Below, piece after piece: positions 10,060 to 19,937 of a stretch of 64,000 nt of DNA. Positions within the stretch are counted from its first letter, which is position 1, and each line of letters opens with the position of its first letter. The DNA lies in NCBI RefSeq assembly GCF_014196835.1, contig NZ_JACIEK010000007.1, positions 62,001 to 126,000 on the forward strand. Reading direction: 5' to 3'. The notes beneath the pieces were generated by a model, which was given only the letters and a program-made list of their open reading frames with translations, was not told where the DNA came from and searched no databases. Origin of the DNA: Aureimonas pseudogalii. GTDB lineage: Bacteria > Pseudomonadota > Alphaproteobacteria > Rhizobiales > Rhizobiaceae. The position numbers were made by a program, and so were the translations under genes.

Positions 10060-10712
10060 GCCGGGCCGCCTCCGCGCCGCCGCCGAAGCCCGCCAAGCCG
10101 CCGCGCGTCTGGCAGCGCATGCTCTCGGGGCGGCGGCTCGATCTTCTCGACCCCTCGCCCTTCGACGTGGAGATCGCCGACATCGCCCACGGGCTGGCGC
10201 GCGTCGCCCGCTGGAACGGGCAGACGCTCGGCGACCACGCCTTCTCGGTGGCGCAGCACTCGCTGATCGTCGAGGAGATCGTGGCCGAGACCGAGCCCGA
10301 TCCGCGCTGGCGCCTTGCCGCCCTGCTGCACGACGGGCCGGAATACGTGATCGGCGACATGATCTCGCCGTTCAAGAGCGTGCTCGGCGGCGACTACAAG
10401 AGCGTCGAGAAGCGCCTCCAGGCTGCGATCCACGGCCGATTCGGCCTGCCGGCCGAGTTGCCGTCGGCGGTCGCCCGGCTCATCAAGTCCGCCGACCGCG
10501 TCTCCGCCTATTACGAGGCCCAGCTTCTCGCCGGCTTCACCGCCGCGGAAGCGGCCAACCTGTTCGGGCGACCCGGCGCGGCGGCGCTTGAGGAGGCGCG
10601 CTTCCTGCCCCAGCCCGCCGCGAGCGTCGGCGCGGCCTATCTCGCCCGCTTCGAGGCGCTCGACCGCCTCGTCCATCCCGCCTCCCCTCCCCCTCGAAAG
10701 TCGTCGACATGA
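10056..10712 (+). CDS. HD-domain hydrolase, YfbR/5'-nucleotidase-like
   Basis: 218 residues starting at a GTG that overlaps the ygfZ stop (GTGA). The metal-binding H...HD...D signature is clear: GDHAFSVAQHS, then AALLHDGPEYVIGDM, then IKSADRVSAYYEA. This arrangement matches the YfbR-like 5'-deoxynucleotidases, which dephosphorylate dNMPs. An N-terminal Pro-rich tail precedes the segment VWQRMLSGRRLDLLDPSP, which is common to this clade. The substrate is inferred from the family only. Confidence 0.87.
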   Translation: MSRAASAPPPKPAKPPRVWQRMLSGRRLDLLDPSPFDVEIADIAHGLARVARWNGQTLGDHAFSVAQHSLIVEEIVAETEPDPRWRLAALLHDGPEYVIGDMISPFKSVLGGDYKSVEKRLQAAIHGRFGLPAELPSAVARLIKSADRVSAYYEAQLLAGFTAAEAANLFGRPGAAALEEARFLPQPAASVGAAYLARFEALDRLVHPASPPPRKSST

Positions 10713-11224
10713 GCTATCTCGTCGTCTCCTCGCTGGCCGACATGCCCGCCACCGTGCTCGAACACGGCGCGGCCGGCGTCGTCACGCTGATCAACGCCGA
10801 CACGCCCGTGGAGCGCCCGGCCTCGATCGAGCCGAAGCGGCATCTCTTCCTCGGCATGAACGACATCACCACGCCCACGGATGGGCTGACGCATCCCGGC
10901 GCCGACCATCTCGACCGGCTGCTCGAATTCGGCCATCGCTGGGATCGCACGGCGCCGCTCGCCGTGCATTGCTGGGCCGGCATCAGCCGCTCCACCGCCG
11001 CCGCCTACATCCTGGCGCTGGCGATCAATCCCGAACTGGACGAGCAGGCGCTCGCCGAGGAGCTGCGCCGCCGCGCGCCGTCCGCCACCCCGAACGCGCT
11101 GCTGGTGCAGCTCGCCGACGAGAAGCTCGGCCGCGGGGGCCGCATGGTCGCGGCCATCCGCTCGATCGGGCGCGGCGCCGACGCCTTTTCCGGCACACCC
11201 TTCGTGGTGCCGCTCACGCTCTGA
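10709..11224 (+). CDS. Tyrosine phosphatase-like protein (CX5R)
   Basis: 171 residues. The phosphatase P-loop is present as HCWAGISRSTAA near residues 91-102 (H-C-x5-R-S), so Cys-based phosphatase chemistry is expected; the substrate is unknown. A conserved LFLGMNDI lies upstream of the loop, where the general-acid Asp would be sought. The start ATG overlaps the stop of the HD hydrolase gene (ATGA), so translation is likely coupled. The gene ends four bases from the convergent recO stop, leaving no room for a terminator between them. Confidence 0.85.
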   Translation: MSYLVVSSLADMPATVLEHGAAGVVTLINADTPVERPASIEPKRHLFLGMNDITTPTDGLTHPGADHLDRLLEFGHRWDRTAPLAVHCWAGISRSTAAAYILALAINPELDEQALAEELRRRAPSATPNALLVQLADEKLGRGGRMVAAIRSIGRGADAFSGTPFVVPLTL

Positions 11225-11228
11225 CGGC

Positions 11229-11957
11229 TCAATCCCGCGTCGACCGCGCGATCTCGTTGAGCGCACCGGCCCGCGAGGGCGGCGGCTCAACCGCGCGCGG
11301 CTCCCAGACATGGCGGGCGAGGAAGAAGCCGGTCATGCGGAAGCCCGCAGCGAGATGCGCCGCATCCGGGCGCGTCGCACCCTGCGCCAGGAAGCCGGGC
11401 AGCGGCAGCAGCCGGTCCTTCCACGGCTCGCCCGCCGCGCGGCTGACGGCACGGCCCGATTTCGGCGAGACGTAGACGAGATCCTCGCGCGCGCCCGTCG
11501 CCGCGCAGGCTTCGAGATCGAGCCCGAAGCCTAGTTCCTCCAAGAGCGCCACCTCGAAGCGCAGGATCATCACGCCCGCCGCGATCGGATCCTCCAGATG
11601 CTCGACGATGGTCTGCAGCGCGTCGTAGAGGCGGGGATGGGCGTCGCGCTCGGGAAGCAAGCGCACATGGGCGGCGAGCAGCTGGATGCCGTGCAGGCCG
11701 ATCGCCGTTTCCATGAGCTTGGCGGCGCGCAGCGCCAGCGGCTCGACGGTCATGAAGCCGAGATGCTCGTCGAGCCGCGCGCGCCAGTTGGCCTCGACCT
11801 GATTGCCCGGCTGGAGAACGGGCTGAAGGCGGCGCGATCGCCCGCCGCGCACGAGGCCGAGATGGCGGCCGCGCTCGCGCGTCATGATCTCCACCACCGC
11901 GCTGGTCTCGCCCTGGCGCCGCACGCCGAGAACGATTCCCTCCTCCCGCCATTCCAT
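11229..11957 (-). CDS. recO: DNA repair protein RecO
   Basis: 242 residues. Recombination mediator that binds single-stranded DNA and helps RecR load RecA at gaps. The N-terminal OB fold starts MEWREEGIVLGVRRQGETSA and includes RGRHLGLVRGGRSRR; the C-terminal helical part follows. As in many alphaproteobacterial RecO proteins, no CxxC zinc pairs are evident. The ATG at 11957 is preferred over one 16 codons upstream, since the OB fold starts directly there. It lies after era in the conserved lepB-rnc-era-recO order. Confidence 0.93.
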   Translation of the reverse strand: MEWREEGIVLGVRRQGETSAVVEIMTRERGRHLGLVRGGRSRRLQPVLQPGNQVEANWRARLDEHLGFMTVEPLALRAAKLMETAIGLHGIQLLAAHVRLLPERDAHPRLYDALQTIVEHLEDPIAAGVMILRFEVALLEELGFGLDLEACAATGAREDLVYVSPKSGRAVSRAAGEPWKDRLLPLPGFLAQGATRPDAAHLAAGFRMTGFFLARHVWEPRAVEPPPSRAGALNEIARSTRD

Positions 11958-12067
11958 GACGTCTCGCTCTCCGAAGGCCGGCGGCCGGGTGAGCATCCGC
12001 CGCAAGCATCGCCTTTCGCTGAGATGGGCCTCTACCGTGCCAGATTCAGCGCGCTGCGGCGATCCGC

Positions 12068-13033
12068 TCAGGCCGTGTAGTCGAGGCCCATCTCGCGGTA
12101 GCGCTCGGGGTCGTCGCCCCAGTTCTCGCGCACCTTCACGAAGAGGAAGAGATGCACCGTCTGCTCGGCCGCCTCGGTGATCTCGCGGCGCGCCGCCTGC
12201 CCGATGGCCTTCACCGTCTCGCCCTTGTGGCCGAGGACGATCGCCTTTTGGCTGTCGCGCTCGACATAAATCGTCTGCTCGATGCGCACCGAGCCGTCCG
12301 GCCGGTTTTCCCAGCGCTCGGTCTCGACCGTCGAGGCGTATGGGATTTCCTGGTGAAGGCGCAGGAACAGCTTCTCGCGGGTGATCTCGGCGGCGAGCTG
12401 GCGAAGCGGCAGGTCGGAAATCTGGTCTTCCGGGTAGTACCAGGGCCCCTCGGGCAGGCGCGCGGCGAGGAATTCCATCAGGTCGTCGCAGCCCGAGCCG
12501 TTCAGCGCCGAGATCATGAAGATGCGCTCGAACTCGCCTTTGGTGGAGATCTCCTGCGTCATCGCCAGCAGCCGGTCGCGGCGCATCTGGTCGACCTTGT
12601 TGAGAAGGAGGACCTTGGGCTGCTTCACGTCCTTCAGGCGATCCATGATCGCCAGGACCTCGTCGTTGATGCCGCGGTCGGCGTCGATGATCGGCAGCAC
12701 GATGTCGGCGTCCTTAGCGCCGCCCCAGGCGGTCTTCACCATGGCGCGGTCGAGCCGGCGCTTAGGGTTGAAGACGCCGGGCGTGTCGACGAAGACGATC
12801 TGCGTGCGATCCTTGATGGCGATGCCGCGCACGAGCGCGCGCGTCGTCTGCACCTTGTGGGTGACGATCGAGACCTTGGTGCCGACGAGCTGGTTGACGA
12901 GCGTCGACTTGCCGGCGTTCGGCGCGCCGAGCATCGCCACGAAGCCCGAGCGGGTCGGGACGGCGGCGGTCTCGTCGGCGCCCTTGTCGGGCATGGCGTC
13001 GGGCAGCGTTTCGGGTTGGGTGTCGTCGGTCAA
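12068..13033 (-). CDS. era: GTPase Era
   Basis: 321 residues. Ribosome-assembly GTPase that binds the 3' end of 16S rRNA. The G1 motif GAPNAGKS is at residues 36-43, with G3 as VDTPG and G4 as NKVD, and a KH RNA-binding domain occupies the last 100 residues (GHKGETVKAIGQAARREI). About 25 acidic residues precede the G domain, which is longer than in E. coli Era but usual in rhizobia. It lies between rnc and recO on the same strand. Confidence 0.97.
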   Translation of the reverse strand: MTDDTQPETLPDAMPDKGADETAAVPTRSGFVAMLGAPNAGKSTLVNQLVGTKVSIVTHKVQTTRALVRGIAIKDRTQIVFVDTPGVFNPKRRLDRAMVKTAWGGAKDADIVLPIIDADRGINDEVLAIMDRLKDVKQPKVLLLNKVDQMRRDRLLAMTQEISTKGEFERIFMISALNGSGCDDLMEFLAARLPEGPWYYPEDQISDLPLRQLAAEITREKLFLRLHQEIPYASTVETERWENRPDGSVRIEQTIYVERDSQKAIVLGHKGETVKAIGQAARREITEAAEQTVHLFLFVKVRENWGDDPERYREMGLDYTA

Positions 13034-13151
13034 ATCGGCTCTCGTCTGGCTCCGGCGTCAGGCATCCGGATGGGGGATCGGGCGCCATGATGCGCCCAAA
13101 CCGCGCAAAAATCCATCGCGGCGGGGTGGCGGGGGTGCTTGGGGTCCGGCG

Positions 13152-13868
13152 TCAGCCGGCAGCGGGTGCGTCCCAGACGCCCTCGCGCAGAAGGATCGTC
13201 TCGGCGGCGTTCTGCTCGGCGATGCGCTTGGAACGTCCCCGCCCCTCCGCCGGCAGGATGTCCGCCAGCGTGGCGCGGACGGTGAAGACCGGCTCGTGAT
13301 CGGGGCCGGAACGCTCCACCAGCTCATAGACCGGTGCCAGACCGGCGCGCTTGTGCGCCCATTCCTGCAGCTCGGTCTTCGGATCGCGGCGCGCGTTCAC
13401 CGCGCCCTGCAGCCGCTCACCCCAATGGCGTAGGATAAAGTCGCGCGCCGGCTCCAGCCCGTGCTCGAGATAGATCGCGGCGATCAGCGCCTCCACCACG
13501 TCGGCCCGGATGTTGCGGTTGCGCCCGGCGACGGCGCGCTGCAGGTCGGAGCCGTGGCGAATGAACTCGGTGAGGCCCGCCTCGTCGGCGATCTCGGCGC
13601 AGGCTTCGGCGCTCACCAGCGTGTTGAGGCGCAGCGACAGGTCGCCCTCGTCGGCGGTGGGATAGAGCTCGAAGAGCTTCTGCGCGATCGTGAGGCCGAG
13701 GACGCGGTCGCCGAGAAATTCGAGCCGCTCATAAGAAGAGCGCGAGCCGGCCTTCTTCAAGCTGGAATGGGTGACGGCCCGCTCCAGGCGGGCACGGTCC
13801 GCGAAGCGCAAGCCGATCCGAGCCTCCAGACGGTCGAGCGCGGCGTCCGATCCCTTCGGGCGAGCCAA
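13152..13868 (-). CDS. rnc: Ribonuclease III
   Basis: 238 residues. Double-strand-specific endoribonuclease that processes rRNA precursors and some mRNAs. The RNase III signature ERLEFLGDRVLGL is at residues 48-60, the second acidic cluster at ADVVEALIAAIYLE, and the C-terminal double-stranded RNA-binding domain from about residue 160 (DPKTELQEWAH...) to the end. The lepB stop lies four bases before this start, so the two are co-transcribed and era follows. Confidence 0.97.
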   Translation of the reverse strand: MARPKGSDAALDRLEARIGLRFADRARLERAVTHSSLKKAGSRSSYERLEFLGDRVLGLTIAQKLFELYPTADEGDLSLRLNTLVSAEACAEIADEAGLTEFIRHGSDLQRAVAGRNRNIRADVVEALIAAIYLEHGLEPARDFILRHWGERLQGAVNARRDPKTELQEWAHKRAGLAPVYELVERSGPDHEPVFTVRATLADILPAEGRGRSKRIAEQNAAETILLREGVWDAPAAG

Positions 13869-13872
13869 TTCG

Positions 13873-14607
13873 TCACCCCAGCCAGTTGAAGATGCGGCTC
13901 GGGCGAAGGCTCGAGGGCCACTGCCAGATCTCGAGCGGCGAGGCGTCGTTCTCCATCGAGAAGAAGATCACCTGCGCCTTGCCGACGAAGTTCTCGAACG
14001 GCACGTAGCCGACGTCGAAGCGCGAATCGAGCGAGTTGTCGCGATTGTCGCCCATCATGAAATAATGGCCGGGCGGCACCACGAACTCGCGCGTGTTGTC
14101 GCCGATCGATTGCGGATCGGCGTCGAGCGTCTCGTAGGAGACGCCGTTCGGCAGCGTCTCGCGGAACTGCGGGATCTCGGCGCCGCCCTCGGTGGTGAAG
14201 GTGCCGTCGGCGACCTTGGGCACCGCCTGCCCGTTGATGAAGAGCGTGCCCTCGCGCATCTGCACCCGGTCTCCCGGGAGGCCGATCAGGCGCTTGATGT
14301 AGTCGGTGTCGGTCTCGTTGGGCTTGCGGAACACCACGACGTCGCCGCGCTCGGGGTCGGAGCCGAGGACGCGACCCTCGAAGAGGTCGGGCGAGAAGGG
14401 CAGCGAGTATTTCGAGAAGCCGTAGGACCATTTCGAGACGAAGAGATAGTCGCCGATCAGGAGTGTCGGCATCATCGAGCCCGAGGGGATCGAGAAGGGC
14501 TGGAACAGAATGGTGCGGATGACGAGCGCGAGCAGCAGCGCCTGGACCACGACCTTGATCGTCTCGCCCCAGCCTTCCTTCTTCTTCGCAACGGCCCGAT
14601 CGACCAT
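13873..14607 (-). CDS. lepB: Signal peptidase I
   Basis: 244 residues. Membrane-bound serine protease that cleaves signal peptides after Sec export. There is one N-terminal membrane segment (about 17-37), then the catalytic Ser in IPSGSMMPTL (Ser44) and the general-base Lys in DTDYIKRLIGLPGD (Lys105), followed by the conserved MGDNRDNSLDSR box. I chose the ATG at 14607 because a GGAAGGA ribosome-binding site lies just upstream; codons farther upstream extend the frame without support. It precedes rnc by four bases. Confidence 0.95.
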   Translation of the reverse strand: MVDRAVAKKKEGWGETIKVVVQALLLALVIRTILFQPFSIPSGSMMPTLLIGDYLFVSKWSYGFSKYSLPFSPDLFEGRVLGSDPERGDVVVFRKPNETDTDYIKRLIGLPGDRVQMREGTLFINGQAVPKVADGTFTTEGGAEIPQFRETLPNGVSYETLDADPQSIGDNTREFVVPPGHYFMMGDNRDNSLDSRFDVGYVPFENFVGKAQVIFFSMENDASPLEIWQWPSSLRPSRIFNWLG

Positions 14608-14709
14608 GGTTCGTCCTTCCATCTCGGCACACGGCCCTTGCCGGCGCACGAGGGCCGTCGCGCGCTGTGTAATGGCTCGCGTGCGCTTCGGCAATCGTCG
14701 GCGCGGCGG

Positions 14710-15129
14710 TTAAGAGTGAGGTGCCGTCCCGTCGTCGGGCAAGGCCTCAATGATGACGAAGGCTTGGGCCAGCGGGAAGTCGTCGGTGATGGTGAGATGC
14801 ACCACCGGGCGATGGCCGGCGGGCACGAGCGAATGCAACCGCGCCGCCGCGCCGTTGGTCAGCGCCATGGTGGGCTTGCCGCCGGGAAGATTGACGACGC
14901 CCATGTCGCGCCAGAACACGCCCTGCGACAGGCCGGTGCCGAGCGCCTTGGCGCAGGCCTCCTTGGCGGCGAAGCGCTTGGCGTAGGAGGCCGCGCGCTG
15001 CGCCCGCCGGTCCGACTTCGCCTGCTCGATCTCGGTGAAGACCCGGGCGGTGAAGCGCGTGCCGTGGCACGCCAACGTCTTCTCGATGCGCCGGATGTCG
15101 ATGAGGTCGCTGCCGATGCCGACGATCAC
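14710..15129 (-). CDS. acpS: Holo-[acyl-carrier-protein] synthase
   Basis: 139 residues. Transfers 4'-phosphopantetheine from CoA to acyl carrier protein. The motif [16 protein letters not shown] (Mg-binding Asp8) starts at residue 4, and [14 protein letters not shown] is the second signature. The start is a GTG at 15129 whose bases overlap the stop of the DUF2062 gene (GTGA), giving the normal N-terminus. It forms part of the pyrE-DUF2062-acpS-lepB series. Confidence 0.95.
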   Translation of the reverse strand: MIVGIGSDLIDIRRIEKTLACHGTRFTARVFTEIEQAKSDRRAQRAASYAKRFAAKEACAKALGTGLSQGVFWRDMGVVNLPGGKPTMALTNGAAARLHSLVPAGHRPVVHLTITDDFPLAQAFVIIEALPDDGTAPHS

Positions 15130-15713
15130 GGCGTGCCGTCCCCGAGCGCCAGACGCTCGCTGCGCAGGCGCCGGCCCGTCTCGGTGCGCCGGTGCTTGGC
15201 GGCCTGGAACGAACGCGCGGCGAGAAAAACCGCGACATAGGAGAGGCCGGCGAAGCCGAGGCCGAGCGGCAGCGAGCCGATCAGCATGGGCTTCAGATAG
15301 GGCTGCCAGACCGCCGCGAGATCCATGTGCGACAGCGCGGCGCCGAGGCCCTCGGGCGCGTGCCCGTCCGGCACCTCGGAAGCCAGCAGATAGCGCCCGG
15401 TCTCGTAGGTGGAGGCCCAGATGAGCGGGTAGGTCGCGGGGTTGCCGAGGAGGCAGCCGAGCGCGGCCGCCGGAAGATTGCCCGCCAGCATCCAGGCGAT
15501 GGCGAAGGCCAGGAGGAAGTGGAAGCCGAGAAACGGCGTGAACGTGGCGAAGACGCCGGCCGCGACGCCGGCGGCGATCGCATGGGGCGTGGCGCGCAGG
15601 CGCAACACGCGCTTCTGCATGTAGCGCAGCGACCGACGCCAGGAGCGGCGCGGCCACAGGGCGGCGCGCAGACGCTGGAGACGGGTCTCGGGCTGGCGGC
15701 GCCGGAACAGCAT
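15126..15713 (-). CDS. DUF2062 domain membrane protein
   Basis: 195 residues. A basic N-terminus (about 1-42) is followed by an Ala/Gly-rich hydrophobic domain with several membrane segments ([29 protein letters not shown], shown here in two overlapping helices), the signature [11 protein letters not shown], and a last segment near residues 145-165. The family is widespread and its function unknown; a role in lipid or envelope metabolism is often guessed from its neighbourhood with acpS. Its stop overlaps the acpS start. It lies 30 bases downstream of pyrE. Confidence 0.85.
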   Translation of the reverse strand: MLFRRRQPETRLQRLRAALWPRRSWRRSLRYMQKRVLRLRATPHAIAAGVAAGVFATFTPFLGFHFLLAFAIAWMLAGNLPAAALGCLLGNPATYPLIWASTYETGRYLLASEVPDGHAPEGLGAALSHMDLAAVWQPYLKPMLIGSLPLGLGFAGLSYVAVFLAARSFQAAKHRRTETGRRLRSERLALGDGTP

Positions 15714-15743
15714 GAACGTCCTGTATCCTCTGGCGAAATCGGG

Positions 15744-16322
15744 TTAGAGCGACCGGCTACCGGGCTTCACCGGCGAAATTGCGGCAAGCTCGGGCGGCAG
15801 GTCCTCGGGCGCGTAGCTCGGCACTTCGTACTCGGCGAGCGCGACCAATGGCACGCCGACGTCGACCTTGCCGGCCGAGCGATCGACGATGCAGCCGGCG
15901 GCCAGCACCTCGGCCCCGAGCGCGGTGAGGCAGGCGATCGTCTCGCGGATCGACAGGCCGGTGGTGACGATGTCCTCGACGATCACCACGCGCGCGCCCG
16001 GCGCGATCTCGAAGCGGCGCAGGCGAAACTCGCCGTTCTCGCGCTCCACGTAGATCGAGGGCACGCCGAGATGGCGCGAGGTCTCGTAGGCGGGAATGAG
16101 CCCGCCCACGGCCGGGCCCACCGTGTAGTCGATCGGCCCGTCGACGGCGGCCCGCAGCTTCTCGGCCAGCGCCCGGCAGAGCGTCTCGGTGTGGCCGGGA
16201 TGCATGAAGACGCGCGCCTTCTGCAGGAAGATCGGGCTGCGGCGACCGGAGGTCAGGATGAAGTGGCCTTCGAGATAGGCCCCGGCCTCGCGGAAGATGT
16301 CGATGACGTCTTGGGTCTGCAT
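15744..16322 (-). CDS. pyrE: Orotate phosphoribosyltransferase
   Basis: 192 residues. Forms OMP from orotate and PRPP in pyrimidine synthesis. The PRPP-binding loop [13 protein letters not shown] is present near residues 113-125, with the flexible-loop region around YVEREN. It begins [20 protein letters not shown], typical of the rhizobial proteins. It lies 41 bases downstream of rsh, and the probable dihydroorotase gene lies 7 kb away. Confidence 0.95.
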   Translation of the reverse strand: MQTQDVIDIFREAGAYLEGHFILTSGRRSPIFLQKARVFMHPGHTETLCRALAEKLRAAVDGPIDYTVGPAVGGLIPAYETSRHLGVPSIYVERENGEFRLRRFEIAPGARVVIVEDIVTTGLSIRETIACLTALGAEVLAAGCIVDRSAGKVDVGVPLVALAEYEVPSYAPEDLPPELAAISPVKPGSRSL

Positions 16323-16363
16323 GGGTCCGCGGCCGCCTTCTTCGATCGGTGTCCTCGCCGGGA

Positions 16364-18565
16364 TCAGCCGTTCACACGAACCACGTCGGTGACGCAAGCC
16401 TTGCCGCGCAACTGATTGAGCGTGCGGGTGAGGTGCTGGAGATCCCAGACCTCCAGATCCACCATCATCACGCTCACGTCGGGGGCGGTGGCGACCATGG
16501 AAAGATTGTGGATATTGGCGTCGTTCAGCGCGATCGTCTCGGCGATCTCGGCGAGCGCCCCCGGCTCGTTCAGCGCGGAGATGCGGATGCGCGCGGGAAA
16601 GCGCGTCGTCAGCTCGGCGTCGAGATCCCAGCGCACGTCGATCCAGCGGTCCGGCTCGTCGTCGAAGGCGGTGAGGGCCGGCGATTGGATGGGGTAGATG
16701 GTGATGCCCTTGCCCGGCTCCAAGATGCCGACGATCCGGTCTCCCGGCACCGCGCCGTCCGGACCGAACTGCACGGCCATGTCGTCGCCCGCGCCGCGGA
16801 TCGGAATCGCCACTGCCGGCTCGCTGCCGCGCAGCTTGCCGAGGCCGGGCATCTTGAAGATCAGGCCGGTGGCGGTGCGCAGGTTGAACCAGCCCTCCTC
16901 CTCCGGCTTGGCGTTCGGTTTGGAGGCGCGCGTGTCCTGGAAGTCGGGGTGCACGGCCTTGAAGACGTCGGCCGACGGCAGTTCGCCCCGCCCGACCGAG
17001 GCGAGCGCGTCCTCGACGTCGCGGTGGCCGACCTTGCCGAGATAAGGTTTCAGCCCCTCGCGGGTGAAGGTCTTGCCGGCGCGCGCGAAGGCGCGCTCCA
17101 AGATCTGCTGGCCGAGGCCGCAATATTGCTTGCGGATGGCGAGGCGCGCGGCGCGACGGATCGCCGAGCGCGCCTTGCCGGTGACGGCGACGCTCTCCCA
17201 GGCGGGCGGCGGCACCGCGGCCTTGGAGCGGATGATCTCCACCTCGTCGCCGTTGGTGAGTTCGGTGACGACCGGCATGATGCGTCCGTCGATCTTGCAG
17301 CCGACGCAGGTGTCGCCGACGTCGGTGTGGACGGCATAAGCGAAGTCGATGGGCGTCGCGCCGCGCGGCAGCGCGATGAGGCGGCCCTTCGGCGTGAAGC
17401 AGAAGACCTGGTCCTGGAAGAGTTCGAGCTTGGTGTTCTCGAGGAACTCCTCGGGCTGATCGCCCTCGGCCAACATCTCGATGGTGCGGCGCAGCCAGGC
17501 ATAGGCCGAGCTTTCGGTGGAGAGCGCGTGCTCGCCGTCCTTGTAGAGCTCGTGCGCGGCGATGCCGTATTCGGCGATGTGGTGCATCGCATGGGTGCGG
17601 ATCTGCAGTTCGACGCGCTGGCGCGAAGGGCCGACGATCGTGGTGTGGATCGAGCGGTAGTCGTTCTGCTTGGGGATCGAGATGTAGTCCTTGAACCGGC
17701 CGGGCACGAGCGGCCAGGTTCGGTGGACGATGCCGAGCGTTCGGTAGCAGTCCTCCTCGTCGGCGACGAGCACGCGGAAGCCGAAGATGTCGGAGAGCTG
17801 CTCCAGCGACAGCGCCTTGCGCTGCATCTTGGAGAAGACCGAATACGGCTTCTTCTGCCGACCCGAGACCACGGCCTCGATGCCCTTTTCCTTCAGCCGC
17901 TCGGCCAGCGTCTCCTCGATCTTGGCGATCGTCTCGGCATGCTTGGCGCGAAGCTCGGCGAGACGTGTCGTTACCGTCTCGTGCATCTCCGGATTGATGT
18001 GCTTGAAGGCGAGGTTCTCGAGTTCCTCGCGCATGTCCTGCATGCCGATGCGCCCCGCCAAGGGGGCGTAGATGTCCATCGTCTCCTGCGCGATGCGGGC
18101 GCGCTTCTCGGGCTTCATGTGATGAAGCGTGCGCATGTTGTGGAGGCGATCGGCGAGCTTGACGAGCAGCACGCGGATGTCGTCGGCGATCGCGAGCAGC
18201 AGCTTGCGCAGGTTCTCGGCCTGCTCGGCCTTCTTCGACACGAGGTCGAGGCGCTTGAGCTTGGTCAGCCCCTCCACCAGCGTGCCGATCTTGTGGCCGA
18301 AGATCTGGTCGATCTCCTTGCGGGTGGCGTCCGTGTCCTCGATCGTGTCGTGCAGCAGGGCGACGGCGATGGTCGCCTCGTCGAGATGCAGGTTGGTGAG
18401 GATGGCCGCGACTTCGAGCGGATGCGAGAAATAGGGGTCGCCGTTCACGCGCATCTGCGCGCCATGCTTCTGCATGGCGTAGACATAGGCGCGGTTGAGC
18501 AGCCCCTCGTCGAGGTTCGGCTTGTAGGCCGCCACGCGCTCGACGAGTTCGTACTGCCGCATCAT
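16364..18565 (-). CDS. rsh: Bifunctional (p)ppGpp synthetase/hydrolase
   Basis: 733 residues. Single RelA/SpoT homologue of the stringent response, making and degrading (p)ppGpp. Domains in order: HD hydrolase with HDTIED at residues 72-77 and ADRLHNMRT; synthetase with [26 protein letters not shown] and [13 protein letters not shown] starting near [15 protein letters not shown]-terminal ACT domain from about residue 655. Both catalytic halves look intact. A strong terminator separates it from rpoZ upstream, so it probably has its own promoter within about 40 bases. Confidence 0.96.
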   Translation of the reverse strand: MMRQYELVERVAAYKPNLDEGLLNRAYVYAMQKHGAQMRVNGDPYFSHPLEVAAILTNLHLDEATIAVALLHDTIEDTDATRKEIDQIFGHKIGTLVEGLTKLKRLDLVSKKAEQAENLRKLLLAIADDIRVLLVKLADRLHNMRTLHHMKPEKRARIAQETMDIYAPLAGRIGMQDMREELENLAFKHINPEMHETVTTRLAELRAKHAETIAKIEETLAERLKEKGIEAVVSGRQKKPYSVFSKMQRKALSLEQLSDIFGFRVLVADEEDCYRTLGIVHRTWPLVPGRFKDYISIPKQNDYRSIHTTIVGPSRQRVELQIRTHAMHHIAEYGIAAHELYKDGEHALSTESSAYAWLRRTIEMLAEGDQPEEFLENTKLELFQDQVFCFTPKGRLIALPRGATPIDFAYAVHTDVGDTCVGCKIDGRIMPVVTELTNGDEVEIIRSKAAVPPPAWESVAVTGKARSAIRRAARLAIRKQYCGLGQQILERAFARAGKTFTREGLKPYLGKVGHRDVEDALASVGRGELPSADVFKAVHPDFQDTRASKPNAKPEEEGWFNLRTATGLIFKMPGLGKLRGSEPAVAIPIRGAGDDMAVQFGPDGAVPGDRIVGILEPGKGITIYPIQSPALTAFDDEPDRWIDVRWDLDAELTTRFPARIRISALNEPGALAEIAETIALNDANIHNLSMVATAPDVSVMMVDLEVWDLQHLTRTLNQLRGKACVTDVVRVNG

Positions 18566-18605
18566 CGCCGTTTACGCGCTCCCGGAATGCCGAAACTGGC
18601 CGGAG

Positions 18606-18637
18606 AAAAAGGGCGCCCCGACCGGCGGGACGCCCTT
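18606..18637 (-). terminator. Terminator after rpoZ
   Basis: Read on the minus strand, a 12-base-pair stem with one G-T wobble and a 5-base loop (plus-strand arms 18609-18620 and 18626-18637) is followed by a T tract (complement of 18606-18610). It lies 52 bases after the rpoZ stop and 40 bases before the rsh start, and should uncouple the two genes. Confidence 0.85.
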
Positions 18638-18688
18638 CAATATAGGTTGCGATGCGGCAGACGAGAAAGGGTCTAAAACCCCTCGCCG

Positions 18689-19093
18689 TCAGAAATCGTC
18701 GTTCTTTTCCGGCGCCACCAGCCCGTCGATGCCGGCGAGGAGCTCGTCCTCGCTCATGCGGTCGAAGGCGATGTTGTCGTCGTCGCCGGGAACCGTCAGC
18801 GCGCCGGCGGTCTGTGGGTCGGCCACCGATCCGGCGGTGGGCGCCTGCGGCTCGGGCTCGTCGACCTCGACATGCTTCTGCAGCGAGTGGATCAGGTCTT
18901 CCTTGAGGTCGTCGGGCGAGAGCGTCTCGTCGGCGATCTCGCGCAGCGCCACCACCGGGTTCTTGTCGTTGTCGCGGTCGATGGTGATCTGCTGGCCCTG
19001 CGCGATCTGCCGGGCGCGATGGCTGGCCAGCAAGACCAGCTCGAAGCGGTTCTCGACCTTATCGACGCAATCTTCTACGGTGACGCGGGCCAT
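18689..19093 (-). CDS. rpoZ: DNA-directed RNA polymerase subunit omega
   Basis: 134 residues. Small RNA polymerase subunit that aids assembly and, in proteobacteria, forms part of a ppGpp site. The conserved core is [20 protein letters not shown], then [11 protein letters not shown] and [11 protein letters not shown]. After about residue 75 comes an acidic, Pro-rich tail common in Hyphomicrobiales. The neighbouring rsh gene makes the alarmone that this subunit helps sense. An inverted repeat lies about 50 bases upstream. Confidence 0.96.
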   Translation of the reverse strand: MARVTVEDCVDKVENRFELVLLASHRARQIAQGQQITIDRDNDKNPVVALREIADETLSPDDLKEDLIHSLQKHVEVDEPEPQAPTAGSVADPQTAGALTVPGDDDNIAFDRMSEDELLAGIDGLVAPEKNDDF

Positions 19094-19140
19094 GCCTGTC
19101 TCCTCGGGAAATGGTTCATTGAGGCTGAACCCTCCGCATA

Positions 19141-19168
19141 GCCCCTTGACAATTTCCGCACAAGGGGC
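19141..19168. promoter_or_regulatory. Inverted repeat upstream of rpoZ
   Basis: A perfect 8-base inverted repeat, GCCCCTTG at 19141-19148 and CAAGGGGC at 19161-19168, lies in the rpoZ/NYN-gene divergent region, 48-75 bases before the rpoZ ATG. On the minus strand TTGTGC and TATGCG, 17 bases apart, overlap this repeat and could be -35/-10 boxes. The role is inferred only. Confidence 0.35.
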
Positions 19169-19330
19169 AGCGGCGGCTTTCGTGTGGATCGAAGCCGCAT
19201 CCACATGCCCTGCGCGGTTGGCAGGACGCGGGGCGACTACTAGGATGCGCCCTTCGACGACCGGCCGGCCGGTCCCGTCCGATCTCCATTGCTCGACCCT
19301 TTCCCGACCGACGCAGCCGAAAGCCTCCCG

Positions 19331-19924
19331 ATGTTCGACGCCCGTGAAAAAATCGCCCTCTTCATCGACGGCGCCAATCTCTACGCGACCTCGCGCGCGC
19401 TCGGCTTCGACATCGACTACAAGAAGCTGCTGGTCGCCTTCCAGGCGCGCGGCTATCTGCTGCGCGCCTACTACTACACCGCGATGGTCGAGGATCAGGA
19501 ATACTCCTCCATCCGGCCGTTGATCGACTGGCTGGACTACAACGGCTATAGCGTGGTGACGAAGCCGGCCAAGGAGTTCACCGACGCCGCCGGCCGGCGC
19601 CGGATCAAGGGCAACATGGACATCGAGCTCGCCATCGACGCGATGGAGCTCGCCGAAACGGTGGACCATTTTGTGCTCTTCTCGGGCGACGGCGACTTCC
19701 GCTCGCTGGTGGAGGCGCTGCAGCGCAAGGGCCGCAAGGTCTCGGTGGTCTCCACCCTCTCCACCCAGCCGCCGATGATCGCCGACGACCTGCGCCGCCA
19801 GGCCGACCACTTCATCGACCTGCGCACGCTGCAGACGGAAGTCGGTCGCAGCCCGGCCGAGCGCGAGGCGCGGCTCGCCCGCCGCGCCGAGATGGAAGCC
19901 AGCGAGGCGGACGGGCAGGACTAG
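19331..19924 (+). CDS. NYN domain protein (LabA/DUF88 family)
   Basis: 197 residues. PIN-like NYN fold, a predicted metal-dependent RNase. Acidic active-site positions are visible in [12 protein letters not shown] (Asp near residue 12), [15 protein letters not shown] and [15 protein letters not shown], and [23 protein letters not shown] matches the family's C-terminal part. The ATG at 19331 is preferred; a TTG 14 codons upstream is possible but adds a poorly conserved tail. This gene often neighbours rpoZ and smpB in rhizobia. Its natural RNA target is unknown. Confidence 0.9.
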   Translation: MFDAREKIALFIDGANLYATSRALGFDIDYKKLLVAFQARGYLLRAYYYTAMVEDQEYSSIRPLIDWLDYNGYSVVTKPAKEFTDAAGRRRIKGNMDIELAIDAMELAETVDHFVLFSGDGDFRSLVEALQRKGRKVSVVSTLSTQPPMIADDLRRQADHFIDLRTLQTEVGRSPAEREARLARRAEMEASEADGQD

Positions 19925-19937
19925 AGGGTCCGCCGCG

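Noticed and set aside
16349-18676. 775-codon plus-strand frame opposite rsh
   Set aside because: Antisense shadow of a complete, motif-rich RSH protein.
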